From: an uncultured Novosphingobium sp.
GTDB taxonomy: Bacteria > Pseudomonadota > Alphaproteobacteria > Sphingomonadales > Sphingomonadaceae
Assembly: GCA_946886075.1 (NCBI GenBank)
Contig: CAMPHR010000020.1
Location: 1 to 51,637, forward strand
Length of the DNA stretch: 51,637 nt
Reading direction: 5' to 3'
The notes under the pieces were generated by a model. It was not told the DNA's origin. It saw only the letters and a list, made by a program, of their open reading frames with translations, and ran no database searches. The stretch's first letter is position 1, and the number at the start of each line of letters is the position of its first letter. The position numbers and the translations under genes were made by a program. Shown here piece after piece: positions 8,242 to 16,210 of this stretch.

Positions 8242-9237
8242 ATGAGCGCCCGCCGCCATCCGCTGCTCCTCCCCATCCTGACGGGTCTTGTGCTTGTGGC
8301 GGCGCTTGGCTCGCTGACGCTTGGCGCCGTGCCGTTGTCGCCAGCCCGCATCCTCGCGGTCCTCGCCGGGGGCGGGGATGAAGTCGCGCGCGCCATCCTC
8401 ATCGACCTGCGCCTGCCGCGCATGCTGCTCGGCCTGATCGTCGGCGCGATGCTCGGCCTCGCGGGAGCGGCGCTTCAGGGCTATCTCCGCAACCCGCTTG
8501 CCGAGCCCTCGGTGATGGGCGCGTCGAACGCCGCGGCGCTGGGGGCGGTGTGCGCGCTGTATTTCGGGTTGGCGCAACTGCATCCGGCCGTGCTTCCGCT
8601 CCTCGCCATCGCAACCAGCCTGATCGCGATCGGGGCGCTGTTCCTGCTGGCGGGCCCATCCGAAAGCCCGCTGACGCTCATCCTCGCGGGCATCGCCGTC
8701 GCGACGCTGGCCGGGGCGGGGATCAGCCTGTCGCTCAACCTTTCGCCCAATCCCTTCGCGGCGATGGAGATCATGAGCTGGCTCATGGGCAGCCTTGAAA
8801 ATCGCAGCTATGCCCATGTGTGGATCGCGCTGCCCTGCGTCGCCGTCGGCGCGGCCCTGCTGATCGCGGACGGCCGCAGCCTCGACGCGCTGACCTTGGG
8901 AGAGGAAGGGGCGCAGGCGCTGGGCGTCGATCTTGGCAAGGCGCGGCTGCGCATGATGCTGGGCGTTGCGATCGGCGTGGGGGGCGCGGTCGCCGTTTCG
9001 GGCGCGATCGGCTTCGTCGGCCTGATCGTGCCGCATCTCGTCCGGCCGCTGACCGATCGATCCCCGTCCGCCATCCTGCTCCCGTCGCTGCTCGGCGGCG
9101 CGGCGCTGCTGACGCTGGCCGACATCGGCGTGCGCCTGATCCCCACCAGCAGCGAGTTGAAGCTTGGCGTCCTTACCGCTTTGCTGGGGGTGCCGGTCTT
9201 CCTCGTCCATTTGATGCGGGAGCGGCGGCTATGGTGA
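8242..9237 (+). CDS. btuC: ABC transporter permease of the FecCD/BtuC family
   Basis: Inner-membrane permease of 331 residues with about nine to ten hydrophobic segments. Family motifs visible are RLPRMLLGLIVGAMLGLAGAALQG (shown here across residues 55-78, in the usual place), NPLAEPSVMGASNAAALGA, and GAIGFVGLIVPHLVRPL near 255-270, the coupling region that contacts the ATPase. The ATG at 8242 is used; a GTG nine bases earlier is possible. The stop overlaps the btuD start by 7 bases. Together with btuD and btuF it would carry corrinoid from periplasm to cytoplasm; specificity is inferred from the adjacent riboswitch-btuB unit. Confidence 0.9.
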   Translation: MSARRHPLLLPILTGLVLVAALGSLTLGAVPLSPARILAVLAGGGDEVARAILIDLRLPRMLLGLIVGAMLGLAGAALQGYLRNPLAEPSVMGASNAAALGAVCALYFGLAQLHPAVLPLLAIATSLIAIGALFLLAGPSESPLTLILAGIAVATLAGAGISLSLNLSPNPFAAMEIMSWLMGSLENRSYAHVWIALPCVAVGAALLIADGRSLDALTLGEEGAQALGVDLGKARLRMMLGVAIGVGGAVAVSGAIGFVGLIVPHLVRPLTDRSPSAILLPSLLGGAALLTLADIGVRLIPTSSELKLGVLTALLGVPVFLVHLMRERRLW

Positions 9238-10010
9238 CCATCCGCGCGCTAGACCTGTCCGTTCGTCTTGGCCGCCATCCTGCCGTTAGTGGAGTCAGCG
9301 CCGCACTGGAGCCGGGACAGCTGGTCGGCATCATCGGGCCCAACGGCGCGGGCAAATCGACGCTGATCCGCGCCTTGCTTGGCCTCGTCCGCGCAGATGG
9401 CGGAGCAGTGTCCATCGACGACACGCCGATCGCCAGCCTGTCCCGGAAGGATGTTGCGCGGCGGGTGGCCTATCTGCCGCAGGGGCAGACGTTGCACTGG
9501 CCATTGATGGTCGAGCGGCTGGTGGCGCTCGGCCGGATGCCGCACCTTGGCCCGCTGTCGCTCCTGTCGTCGGAGGATGAAGCGATGGTCGATGCCGCCC
9601 TTGCCCGCGCCGATGTGCTGCATTTGAAGGGCCGGATCGCCACCGAGCTATCGGGCGGCGAGCGCGCCCGCGTCCTCCTCGCCCGCGCGCTGGCGGTGGG
9701 TGCGCCCGCGCTCATCGCTGACGAGCCGCTCGCCGCGCTTGATCCCGGGCATCAGCTTGATGTCATGGACTTGCTCAAGGGCGAGGCGCGCGCCGGGTCG
9801 CTGGTGGTGACGGTGCTGCACGACCTGGGCATGGCGGCGCGCTATTGCGACCGGCTGCTGCTGATGGACAAGGGGCGGCTGGTTGCCGATGGCAAGCCAA
9901 TGGAGGTGCTCACTGAGCAGAGCTTGGCTGAGGTTTATGGGATTTCGGCCTGCATCGAGGCTGATGGCGAATGGCCGCTGATCCTGCCGACGGGGCGGAT
10001 CAAAAGCTGA
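9231..10010 (+). CDS. btuD: ABC transporter ATP-binding protein of the BtuD/FecE type
   Basis: Cytoplasmic ATPase of 259 residues that powers BtuC. Walker A GPNGAGKST near residue 38, Q-loop in YLPQGQ near 82, signature LSGGERARV near 141, Walker B ALIADEPLAALD near 163 and the switch histidine in VTVLHDLGMAARYC near 195. The ATG at 9231 overlaps the end of btuC (ATGGTGA), so translation is coupled; longer in-frame versions run back through btuC and are artefacts. The 3' end is followed by a dispersed inverted repeat. There is no riboswitch directly ahead of btuC, so this pair may be expressed constitutively or by a promoter in the btuF-btuC gap. Confidence 0.92.
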   Translation: MVTIRALDLSVRLGRHPAVSGVSAALEPGQLVGIIGPNGAGKSTLIRALLGLVRADGGAVSIDDTPIASLSRKDVARRVAYLPQGQTLHWPLMVERLVALGRMPHLGPLSLLSSEDEAMVDAALARADVLHLKGRIATELSGGERARVLLARALAVGAPALIADEPLAALDPGHQLDVMDLLKGEARAGSLVVTVLHDLGMAARYCDRLLLMDKGRLVADGKPMEVLTEQSLAEVYGISACIEADGEWPLILPTGRIKS

Positions 10011-10021
10011 CCACCAAATCT

Positions 10022-10100
10022 CCGTTCGCCCTGAGCCTGTCGAAGGGCTTCTCTTTTCTTTAATAAGGAAAAGGCTTCGACAGGCTCAGCCCGAACGGGG
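10022..10100. repeat. Dispersed inverted repeat, family A copy 2
   Basis: Left arm CCGTTCGCCCTGAGCCTGTC begins at 10022 and runs through GAAGGGCTT; the right arm AAGGCTTCGACAGGCTCAGC begins at 10071 and ends with CCGAACGGGG. The arms are near-perfect reverse complements of about 28 bases around an AT-rich loop. It lies between the convergent ends of btuD and the LpoA-like gene, where a long hairpin could end both transcripts. Confidence 0.85.
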
Positions 10101-10109
10101 GAGGGGTTG

Positions 10110-11312
10110 CTATTCCCCGAAAGCCTTGGGCGCAGCTGCCACAACCGTATAGGTGCCCGCCCCAATCTCCGACACCTCCAGCGCCCGCTCCGCAATCCCG
10201 CTGCGCCCAAATCGAAACGCCCCGTCAATCCCCGAAAAGCCCCCAGCATCCCGCAGCCGCGCCGCCGGGAAGGGGGTGCCCGGACGCCAATCCCGCGCGA
10301 TCCGCACCGTCAGCAGTACCGCGTCATAGCCGAGCGCCGAAAGCCGGAACGGCGCACTGCCATAACGGGCGCGATATTTGCCCGCCAACTGGCCATAGAG
10401 CCCGTCAGAAACGCTGGCGAACCAGGCGCCGCGCAGCGCAGGGCTGGACCCCAAGCTGCTGTCGGTGTTCCACAATTCCGTGCCCAGCAGGCGCGCCGTC
10501 GCGCCGCCATTCTTCCGCACGATCGGCGCCAGTTGCAACGCCACCCGCCCGCTGTCCGCGATCAGCAGCGCGTCATAGCTGGACGAAGCCTGCAACTTCT
10601 TGACCGCCGCTGTCATCGAAGCAGGCGTCCGGTCGAAGGTCTGCATCGAGACGACGGTGCCGCCTTCCTGCTCGACCGCGCGCAGCAGGGACGTGCCCGA
10701 CCGCTCGCCATAAACGCCCTTGGGCACTAGCGCCGCGAACTTGGACAATCCCTTGCCCTTCGCAAATTCGACCACCCGCTCGATCGACTGGTTGGGGTTG
10801 TAGCCCATGATGTAGACGCCGTTTCCAGCCACGCTCACATCGTTGGAAAAGCTGATCACCGGCACGCTTGCCTTGGCCGCGATCGGCCCGACGACCCGCG
10901 CATCCTCCGCCAGCAGCGGCCCCAGGATCAGGCGATTGCCCTCCGCCAGCGCGCGGTTGGCCGCCGCTGCCGCGCCCATGCTGGTGTCATAGGTGGTGAT
11001 GCGCACCTTGTCCGCCTTTGTATCCAGCAGGGCCAAGGTGGTCGCGTTGGCGATCGACTGACCGACGCCCGCATTAGGGCCGCTCATCGGCACCAGCAGC
11101 GCGACGCGGTGGCGCTGCGCATCGGTGGGCAGGCCCTGCGTCACGTCGGGACCGGTCGGCACAGGCTCAGACGGGCGGACGGGCGCAGGCCCGCGCGGCA
11201 CGATCGATTGACAGGCGGCCAGGGCCAGGGCGCTGGCGGCGAACAGGATACGCGCACCGCGCTTCATTGCCGCGAACATGTCCGCTTGCCGGAGGGTATC
11301 CGTCTCTGTCAT
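10110..11312 (-). CDS. Penicillin-binding protein activator, LpoA-like lipoprotein
   Basis: A 400-residue predicted lipoprotein with a type I periplasmic-binding fold. The signal peptide is hydrophobic and ends in a lipobox LAAC at about residues 31-34. VALLVPMSGPNAGVGQSIAN at the start of the mature domain and the LRLSALGYDAVLL-like region near the C-terminus resemble the C-terminal domain of LpoA, which stimulates PBP1a in the outer-membrane peptidoglycan machinery. The N-terminal TPR part of E. coli LpoA is absent, as usual in alphaproteobacteria. The ATG at 11312 has AAGGAC 8 bases upstream; an internal ATG at 11267 would give a more compact lipoprotein signal (MKRGARILFAASALALAAC) but lacks a ribosome binding site. 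It sits head-to-head with rsmI, as is common for this family. Confidence 0.85.
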   Translation of the reverse strand: MTETDTLRQADMFAAMKRGARILFAASALALAACQSIVPRGPAPVRPSEPVPTGPDVTQGLPTDAQRHRVALLVPMSGPNAGVGQSIANATTLALLDTKADKVRITTYDTSMGAAAAANRALAEGNRLILGPLLAEDARVVGPIAAKASVPVISFSNDVSVAGNGVYIMGYNPNQSIERVVEFAKGKGLSKFAALVPKGVYGERSGTSLLRAVEQEGGTVVSMQTFDRTPASMTAAVKKLQASSSYDALLIADSGRVALQLAPIVRKNGGATARLLGTELWNTDSSLGSSPALRGAWFASVSDGLYGQLAGKYRARYGSAPFRLSALGYDAVLLTVRIARDWRPGTPFPAARLRDAGGFSGIDGAFRFGRSGIAERALEVSEIGAGTYTVVAAAPKAFGE

Positions 11313-11323
11313 CTGGCGTCCTT

Positions 11324-12166
11324 ATGGAAACTTCAACTTCTGGGCTGGAACCCGGGCTTTACATCGTTGCGGGGCCGATCGGCAACCTTGGAGACCTTAG
11401 CCCGCGCGCGGCCGATGTCCTGCGCCGCGCTGATGTGATCGCCGTGGAAGATACACGGGTGAGCGCACGGCTGCTGCGCCATGCGGGATCGGAGCGGCCG
11501 ATGGTCCCCTATCACGACCATAGCGCCGAAGGGGTGCGCGCCCGCCTGATCGAGCGGATGGCGAGCGAATCGGTGGCGCTATTGTCCGACGCCGGAACGC
11601 CGCTCATCTCCGATCCGGGCTACAAGCTGGTGCGCGACGCCCGCACGGCGGGGCGCAACATCATAACGCTGCCCGGCCCCAGCGCCGCCATCGCCGCGCT
11701 CACTTTGTCGGGCCTGCCGACCGACCGCTTCCTGTTCATGGGCTTCCTGCCGGTCAAGCAAAAGGCCCGCGCCGACGCGCTCTCTGAAATCGCCCCCCTG
11801 CGCGCCACGCTCATCTTCTATGAAAGCGGCCCCCGCCTGTCGGAAAGCCTCGCCGCGATGGCGCAAGGACTTGGCGACCGCGACGCCGCCGTGTCTCGCG
11901 AAATCAGCAAGGCGTTCGAGGAAACCCGCACCGGCACTTTGAGCGAACTGTCCGCCCGCTACGCCGACGCCCCGCCCAAGGGAGAGATCGTCGTCATCGT
12001 CGGACCGCCCGGAGAGGCCCCGCCCGCCAGCGCCGAAGACGCCGACGCCGCCCTCCTCGAAGCGATGGAGCGCCTCCCCGTCTCCAAGGCAGCGGGAGAA
12101 GTCGCGAAAAAACTCGGCGTCGACCGCCGCGCCCTCTACGACCGTGCGCTGGAACTCAAGGGGTGA
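11324..12166 (+). CDS. rsmI: 16S rRNA 2'-O-ribose C1402 methyltransferase
   Basis: RsmI methylates the 2'-OH of C1402 in the 30S decoding centre, using S-adenosylmethionine. The 280-residue tetrapyrrole-methylase fold protein has GLYIVAGPIGNLGDLSPRA at the N-terminus, VIAVEDTRVSARLL, SDAGTPLISDPGYKLV near 85-100, LPGPSAAIAALTLSGLPTDR and a C-terminal helical tail ending in KKLGVDRRALYDRALELKG. The ATG at 11324 places the protein start 15 residues before the first motif, normal for RsmI. Its stop overlaps the yraN start. The order LpoA-like / rsmI / yraN / gshB is a conserved arrangement in alphaproteobacteria. Confidence 0.94.
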   Translation: METSTSGLEPGLYIVAGPIGNLGDLSPRAADVLRRADVIAVEDTRVSARLLRHAGSERPMVPYHDHSAEGVRARLIERMASESVALLSDAGTPLISDPGYKLVRDARTAGRNIITLPGPSAAIAALTLSGLPTDRFLFMGFLPVKQKARADALSEIAPLRATLIFYESGPRLSESLAAMAQGLGDRDAAVSREISKAFEETRTGTLSELSARYADAPPKGEIVVIVGPPGEAPPASAEDADAALLEAMERLPVSKAAGEVAKKLGVDRRALYDRALELKG

Positions 12167-12516
12167 AGCGGCAACAGGCCGAGAAGCGCGGGCGGCAGGC
12201 GGAGCGGATCGCTGCGTGGTGGCTCCGGCTCAAGGGCTGGCAGATCGTCGGCCGCCGCCTGCGCACGCCTGCGGGGGAAGTAGACCTCGTCGCCCGGCGA
12301 GGCGCAATGCTGGCCTTTGTCGAGGTGAAGGCCCGCGCGACGGGCGCCGACCTCGACCTCGCAATCGACGAACGACGCCTTTCCCGGGTGGCTGCGGCGG
12401 CGGAAATGCTGTTCTACGACCTCGCCAAGCCGGGCGATGACATGCGCATCGACGTGATCCTCCTTGCACCGGGGCGTCCGCCACGCCATCTGGCGAATGT
12501 CTGGCATGGGGGCTGA
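12163..12516 (+). CDS. yraN: YraN family (UPF0102) endonuclease-fold protein
   Basis: The 117-residue protein belongs to the UPF0102 group, with a restriction-endonuclease-like core. The GEVDLVARRG and FVEVKAR segments (about residues 40-60) supply the E-x-D ... E-x-K type active-site residues of PD-(D/E)XK nucleases. Function is not settled; a link to DNA processing or uptake has been proposed for relatives. It starts at GTG 12163, overlapping the rsmI stop by four bases, so translation is coupled. gshB follows 30 bases later behind its own ribosome binding site. Confidence 0.9.
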   Translation: MKRQQAEKRGRQAERIAAWWLRLKGWQIVGRRLRTPAGEVDLVARRGAMLAFVEVKARATGADLDLAIDERRLSRVAAAAEMLFYDLAKPGDDMRIDVILLAPGRPPRHLANVWHGG

Positions 12517-12545
12517 TCCTTTCATCCCCGGAAAAAGGATTGGAC

Positions 12546-13520
12546 ATGACTGAGCTCAACCCCCTCACCGTCGCCGTGCAGATGGACCCGATGGAAGGGA
12601 TCAACATCGCGGGCGATTCCACCTTCCACATCATGCTGGCGGGGCAGGCGAGGGGGCATCGCCTTTACCATTATCTCGCGCCCGACCTCACCTATCGCGA
12701 CGGCCGCGTGCTGGCGAAGGCGCGTCCGGTGAAGGTGCAGAAGGTCCAAGGCGATCATTTCGCTTTTGGTGAGCCAGAGATGCTGGACCTTGGTCGCGAT
12801 GTCGATGTCGTGCTGATGCGGCAGGACCCGCCCTTTGACCTGAGCTATATCACCGCCACTCATTTGCTTGAGCGGGTGCAGGAAGAAACGCTGGTGGTGA
12901 ACGACCCCGCCTCCGTCCGTAACGCGCCGGAAAAGCTGTTCGTGCTCGACTATGCGCGCTTCATGCCGCCCACGATGATCACCCGCGATCTTGCCGAAGT
13001 GCGCAGCTTCCTCAGCCAACATGGCGAGATCGTCATCAAGCCGCTCTACGGCAATGCGGGCAACGCGGTCTTCCATGTCGGCCAGTCCGGCGCGAACATT
13101 TCGGCGCTGGTGGAACTGTTCAACGCTTCATGGGTCGAGCCCTTCATGGTTCAGGCTTTCATCCCCGGCGTGGCGCAAGGCGACAAGCGCATCGTCCTGA
13201 TCGACGGTGAAATCGCGGGCGCGATCAACCGCATTCCGGGCGAGGGTGAGATCCGTTCCAACCTTGCGGTGGGCGGATCGGCGGCGAAGACGGAGTTGAC
13301 CGATCGCGAGCTGGAAATCTGCGCTGCCATGGGCCCGGAATTGAAGCGCCGCGGCCTCTTGTTCGTCGGCATCGACGTGATCGGCGGCGAATGGCTGACG
13401 GAAATCAACGTGACCTCGCCCACCGGGATCGTGTCGATCGACGCGTTCAACGGCACGGATACCGGCGGCATGATCTGGGACGCGATCGACGCGCGTCTGG
13501 CCGAGCGGGTGGCTGCTTGA
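12546..13520 (+). CDS. gshB: Glutathione synthetase
   Basis: ATP-grasp ligase of 324 residues that adds glycine to gamma-glutamylcysteine in the cytoplasm. Seen motifs: VAVQMDPMEGINIAGDSTF at the N-terminus, VLMRQDPPFDLSYITATHLLE at about 95, VIKPLYGNAGNAVF at about 160 (ATP-binding lysine), AFIPGVAQGDKRIVLIDGE at about 205, and GIDVIGGEWLTEINVTSPTG near 278, with the metal-binding glutamate and asparagine. ATG 12546 has GGAAAAAGGA upstream; a TTG two codons earlier is less likely. gshB with yraN and rsmI is a conserved run. The glutathione theme recurs in the window (grxD, a GST, a GFA-domain gene), but these are not linked in an operon. Confidence 0.96.
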   Translation: MTELNPLTVAVQMDPMEGINIAGDSTFHIMLAGQARGHRLYHYLAPDLTYRDGRVLAKARPVKVQKVQGDHFAFGEPEMLDLGRDVDVVLMRQDPPFDLSYITATHLLERVQEETLVVNDPASVRNAPEKLFVLDYARFMPPTMITRDLAEVRSFLSQHGEIVIKPLYGNAGNAVFHVGQSGANISALVELFNASWVEPFMVQAFIPGVAQGDKRIVLIDGEIAGAINRIPGEGEIRSNLAVGGSAAKTELTDRELEICAAMGPELKRRGLLFVGIDVIGGEWLTEINVTSPTGIVSIDAFNGTDTGGMIWDAIDARLAERVAA

Positions 13521-13548
13521 GCCAGTCCCTACGGTCTCGCAATATTAT

Positions 13549-13630
13549 CGTCATCCCAACGCAAGCTGGGATCTCGTTCCCCAAGCTGTGCCATCTGAAA
13601 AGAGATTCCAGCTTTCGCTGGAATAACGAA
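13549..13630. repeat. Dispersed inverted repeat, family B copy 1
   Basis: The left arm CGTCATCCCAACGCAAGCTG starts at 13549 and continues GGATCTCG. The right arm starts near 13601 with GAGATTCCAGCTTTCGCTGG and ends in AATAACGA. It lies between gshB and dedA, both rightward. Its right arm ends 2 bases before the dedA GTG start, so it supplies the translation initiation region of that gene. Confidence 0.8.
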
Positions 13631-13632
13631 AT

Positions 13633-14232
13633 GTGACTGACTGGGTCCTCCACCTCATCGACGCGGGCGGCTATTGGGGAATCTTCCTCCTCATGGTGCT
13701 GGAAAATGTCTTCCCGCCCGTGCCGTCCGAACTCATCATGGGCATCGGCGGCATCCGCGTGGGGCAGGGCCGCATGGCGATGGAGTGGCTGCTGCTGGCG
13801 GGCACGATCGGCACCACCGTCGGCAATTATTTCTGGTATCTCGTCGGCCATATATTGGGCTTCCATCGCCTGAAGCCCCTGGTCGACCGCTATGGCCGCT
13901 GGGCCACGCTGGAATGGCGGGACGTCGAGAAGCTCGACCATATATTCGGCAAATATGGCCAGATCGTCGTCTTCGTCTTCCGCTTCCTGCCCGCTTTTCG
14001 GACGATGATCTCGCTTCCTGCCGGGCTGTTCCGGATGGGGCATTTCCGCTTTTTGGCTTGGACGGCTGGGGGTGCGCTGATCTGGAATATCATCCTGGCC
14101 TATGCGGGTTACCTGTTGGGGCAGAATTTTCGGGACATCGATAAATATGTCGGCCCCGCCGCGACGGCGTGTGTGGTGGGAGCGGTGATATTGTACCTCT
14201 GGCGCTTGGCGACCTGGAAGCCGAGGGGGTGA
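13633..14232 (+). CDS. DedA family inner-membrane protein
   Basis: A 199-residue protein with about four to five hydrophobic segments of the DedA/SNARE-associated (VTT) family, which includes undecaprenyl-phosphate and phospholipid flippases. Typical marks are GYWGIFLLMVLENVFPPVPS near residues 14-33, GTTVGNYFWYLVGH near 60, and FRFLPAFRTMISLPAG near 115, the conserved re-entrant motif with an arginine. The GTG start is forced: an in-frame TAA lies at 13624. There is no good Shine-Dalgarno; the bases before the start belong to a dispersed repeat arm. The 3' end is followed by a perfect 15-bp hairpin shared with the convergent xerC. Confidence 0.9.
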   Translation: MTDWVLHLIDAGGYWGIFLLMVLENVFPPVPSELIMGIGGIRVGQGRMAMEWLLLAGTIGTTVGNYFWYLVGHILGFHRLKPLVDRYGRWATLEWRDVEKLDHIFGKYGQIVVFVFRFLPAFRTMISLPAGLFRMGHFRFLAWTAGGALIWNIILAYAGYLLGQNFRDIDKYVGPAATACVVGAVILYLWRLATWKPRG

Positions 14233-14240
14233 CCCTTGCT

Positions 14241-14272
14241 TGTTCCCCCTCCCGCAGGCGGGAGGGGGAACA
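14241..14272. terminator. Perfect 15-bp palindromic hairpin between convergent dedA and xerC
   Basis: TGTTCCCCCTCCCGC (14241-14255) and its exact reverse complement (14258-14272) flank a two-base AG. There is no T-run, so it is not a textbook intrinsic terminator, but its place 9 bases after dedA and 3 bases after xerC on the other strand suggests a bidirectional end-of-transcript structure. The CCTCCC/GGGAGG core resembles the repeats near 37.7 kb and at the right end of the window. Confidence 0.6.
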
Positions 14273-14274
14273 GG

Positions 14275-15171
14275 TCAAGCCCGAGGATGCGCATTCCGAT
14301 ACACATCCAGCAAATGCGCCGCATCCACTTGCGTATAAATCTGCGTAGACGACAGGCTCGCATGCCCCAGCAGCTCCTGCAAAGACCGCAAATCCGCCCC
14401 ACGCCCCAGCAAATGCGTCGCAAAGCTGTGCCGCAACGCATGCGGCGTCGTCCGATCCGACAGCCCCAGCCTTCCCCGCGCGCCCTGCACCGCGCGCCGG
14501 ATCAGCGCCGCTGACAAAGGGCCACCCCGCGCACCCCGAAACAGCGCCTCTTCCCGCCCGGCCGGATAAGGACAAACCGCCACATAAGCCTCGATCGCCG
14601 CGCGCACTTGCGGCAGCAGCGGCACGATGCGCGTCTTGCCCCGCTTGCCCGTCACCCGCAGCGTGTCGCCCAGCGGCAGCACATCGCCCATCAGCCCCAT
14701 CGCCTCGCCAATCCGCAGCCCCGCGCCGTACAGCAGCAGCAGCACCGCCCAATCGCGCGCGCCGATCCACCCGTCGCGCGCCGTTTCTGCAATATCCTCC
14801 GCCAGTGCGACCGCTTCATCGGGCGAAACCGGGCGCGGCAGCCCGCGCTTCACCTTCGGGCCTTTCAGCACCGGCACTCGCGCGTCCTCGCCGCCGATGA
14901 ACTTCAGGAAGCCGCGCACTGCCGACAATTCACGCGCCGCCGACACATTGCCGATGCCGTCCATTCGCCGCACTGTCAGGAAAGCGCGCAGGTCGGCCTG
15001 ATCCACCCGCTTCAAAGTCGCCGCCGTCATCGCTTCCCCGCGATGTTCCGTCAGGAAGGCGATCAGCCGCTCCGCCGTCGCCATATAGGCGCGCACAGTA
15101 TGGGTGGAGCGCCGCCGGTCCAGCGCCAGATGCTGCCGCCATGCTTCCACCAGATCACTGCCCGCGCTCAT
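14275..15171 (-). CDS. xerC: Tyrosine recombinase XerC
   Basis: Site-specific recombinase of 298 residues that resolves chromosome dimers at dif, working with XerD. The N-terminal SAM-like core-binding domain (about 1-95) is followed by the catalytic domain with arginine in YGAGLRIGEAM near 152, lysine in TGKRGKTR near 174, the box HALRHSFATHLL near 243, and LGHASLSSTQIYTQVD near 267 with the catalytic histidine and tyrosine. All catalytic residues are present and the length is normal, so it is a housekeeping Xer enzyme rather than a mobile-element integrase. There are no attachment-like repeats or cargo genes around it. Confidence 0.92.
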   Translation of the reverse strand: MSAGSDLVEAWRQHLALDRRRSTHTVRAYMATAERLIAFLTEHRGEAMTAATLKRVDQADLRAFLTVRRMDGIGNVSAARELSAVRGFLKFIGGEDARVPVLKGPKVKRGLPRPVSPDEAVALAEDIAETARDGWIGARDWAVLLLLYGAGLRIGEAMGLMGDVLPLGDTLRVTGKRGKTRIVPLLPQVRAAIEAYVAVCPYPAGREEALFRGARGGPLSAALIRRAVQGARGRLGLSDRTTPHALRHSFATHLLGRGADLRSLQELLGHASLSSTQIYTQVDAAHLLDVYRNAHPRA

Positions 15172-15251
15172 GCCCCGACTCTAGGCCATGGCTCGCCGGA
15201 ACGGAATCCCTACAATCCAGCAGCCCTTGAAAATCCCTACCAGATGGGCAC

Positions 15252-16139
15252 ATGGAGCGCATGGCAACCGCTCCTGACATGGCCGACATGCCCACCGGCA
15301 CGCTGCTGCAGATTTCATCGCGCATCGGCCGCGTCCTTGCGCCCAATCCGTCCCCTTTCACTTATACCGGCACCCAGACCTATCTGGTGGGCACCACCGA
15401 CCTCGCCGTCATTGATCCGGGCCCGAATGATGAAGCGCATCTCACCGCGCTGCTCGCCGCCATTGGCGACCGGCCGGTCCGTGCGATCCTGTGCACCCAC
15501 ACACATCGCGATCACAGCCCGGCCGCCGCGCCGCTGTCGGCGCAGACGGGCGCGCCCATCATTGGCTGCGCGCCGCTGGTGCTTGACGATGACGGCCCGC
15601 GTGCCGATGCGGCATTCGACCCCTCCTACAGCCCCGACCGCATCCTTGCCGACGGCGAACAGCTGGTGGGGGACGGCTGGACGCTCGAAGCGCTGGCGAC
15701 CCCTGGCCACACCTCCAACCATCTCTGCTTTGCCCTGCTGGAGGAAAATGCGCTTTTTACCGGCGACCATGTGATGGGCTGGTCCACCAGCGTCATTTCG
15801 CCCCCGGACGGCGATATGGCCGACTATATGCGATCGATGCAGCGCCTGCTCGACCGACAGGATGCGATCTATTACCCCGCCCATGGCGAGCCGGTGCAGA
15901 ACCCGCAGCGGCTGGTGCGCGGCATGATGGGCCATCGCAAGCAACGCGAAGGCCAAATCCTGCGCTTCCTTGAGCGCCATGGCGCGTCGGAAGTCCCGGC
16001 GATGGTGGCGCAGATGTACAAAGGCGTCGATCCACGCCTCTATTCCGCCGCTGGCCGCTCGGTCCTTGCCCATCTCATCGATCTTGACGGGCGCGGCGTG
16101 GCGGAGGCGGCGGGCGACGGCCGCTGGCAATTACGCTGA
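15252..16139 (+). CDS. Metallo-beta-lactamase-fold hydrolase, LACTB2-like
   Basis: The 295-residue protein has the MBL zinc motif THTHRDHSP (about residues 82-90), a second histidine in TPGHTSNH near 155, the GDHVMGW aspartate near 176, and a last histidine in YPAHGEP near 214. The C-terminal 70 residues look like the winged-helix tail of LACTB2/MBLAC-type proteins, some of which are RNases and others thioester or lactone hydrolases. No signal peptide is evident, so it is probably cytoplasmic. ATG 15252 and ATG 15261 are both possible; no strong ribosome binding site separates them. Substrate cannot be named from sequence. Confidence 0.85.
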   Translation: MERMATAPDMADMPTGTLLQISSRIGRVLAPNPSPFTYTGTQTYLVGTTDLAVIDPGPNDEAHLTALLAAIGDRPVRAILCTHTHRDHSPAAAPLSAQTGAPIIGCAPLVLDDDGPRADAAFDPSYSPDRILADGEQLVGDGWTLEALATPGHTSNHLCFALLEENALFTGDHVMGWSTSVISPPDGDMADYMRSMQRLLDRQDAIYYPAHGEPVQNPQRLVRGMMGHRKQREGQILRFLERHGASEVPAMVAQMYKGVDPRLYSAAGRSVLAHLIDLDGRGVAEAAGDGRWQLR

Positions 16140-16153
16140 TATAACTGATGCTG

Positions 16154-16210
16154 GCCAAGGGCCGCGCGCGCCGCTAGGGCGCGGGAAAAGGCCCGTGAGG
16201 AGTTAGGGAC
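16154..16210 (+). promoter_or_regulatory. GC-rich hairpin and ribosome binding site ahead of nadA
   Basis: GGGCC (from 16159) pairs with GGCCC (to about 16195), and inside it CGCGC pairs with GCGCG around a short loop. The ribosome binding site GAGGAG lies just downstream, 8 bases before the nadA ATG. It could terminate the upstream hydrolase transcript or regulate nadA; the pairing is seen, the role is not known. Confidence 0.35.

Noticed and set aside
14275..15171. Integrase of a mobile element
   Set aside because: The protein is a standard XerC in length and motifs, with no attachment repeats, tRNA target or cargo genes beside it.
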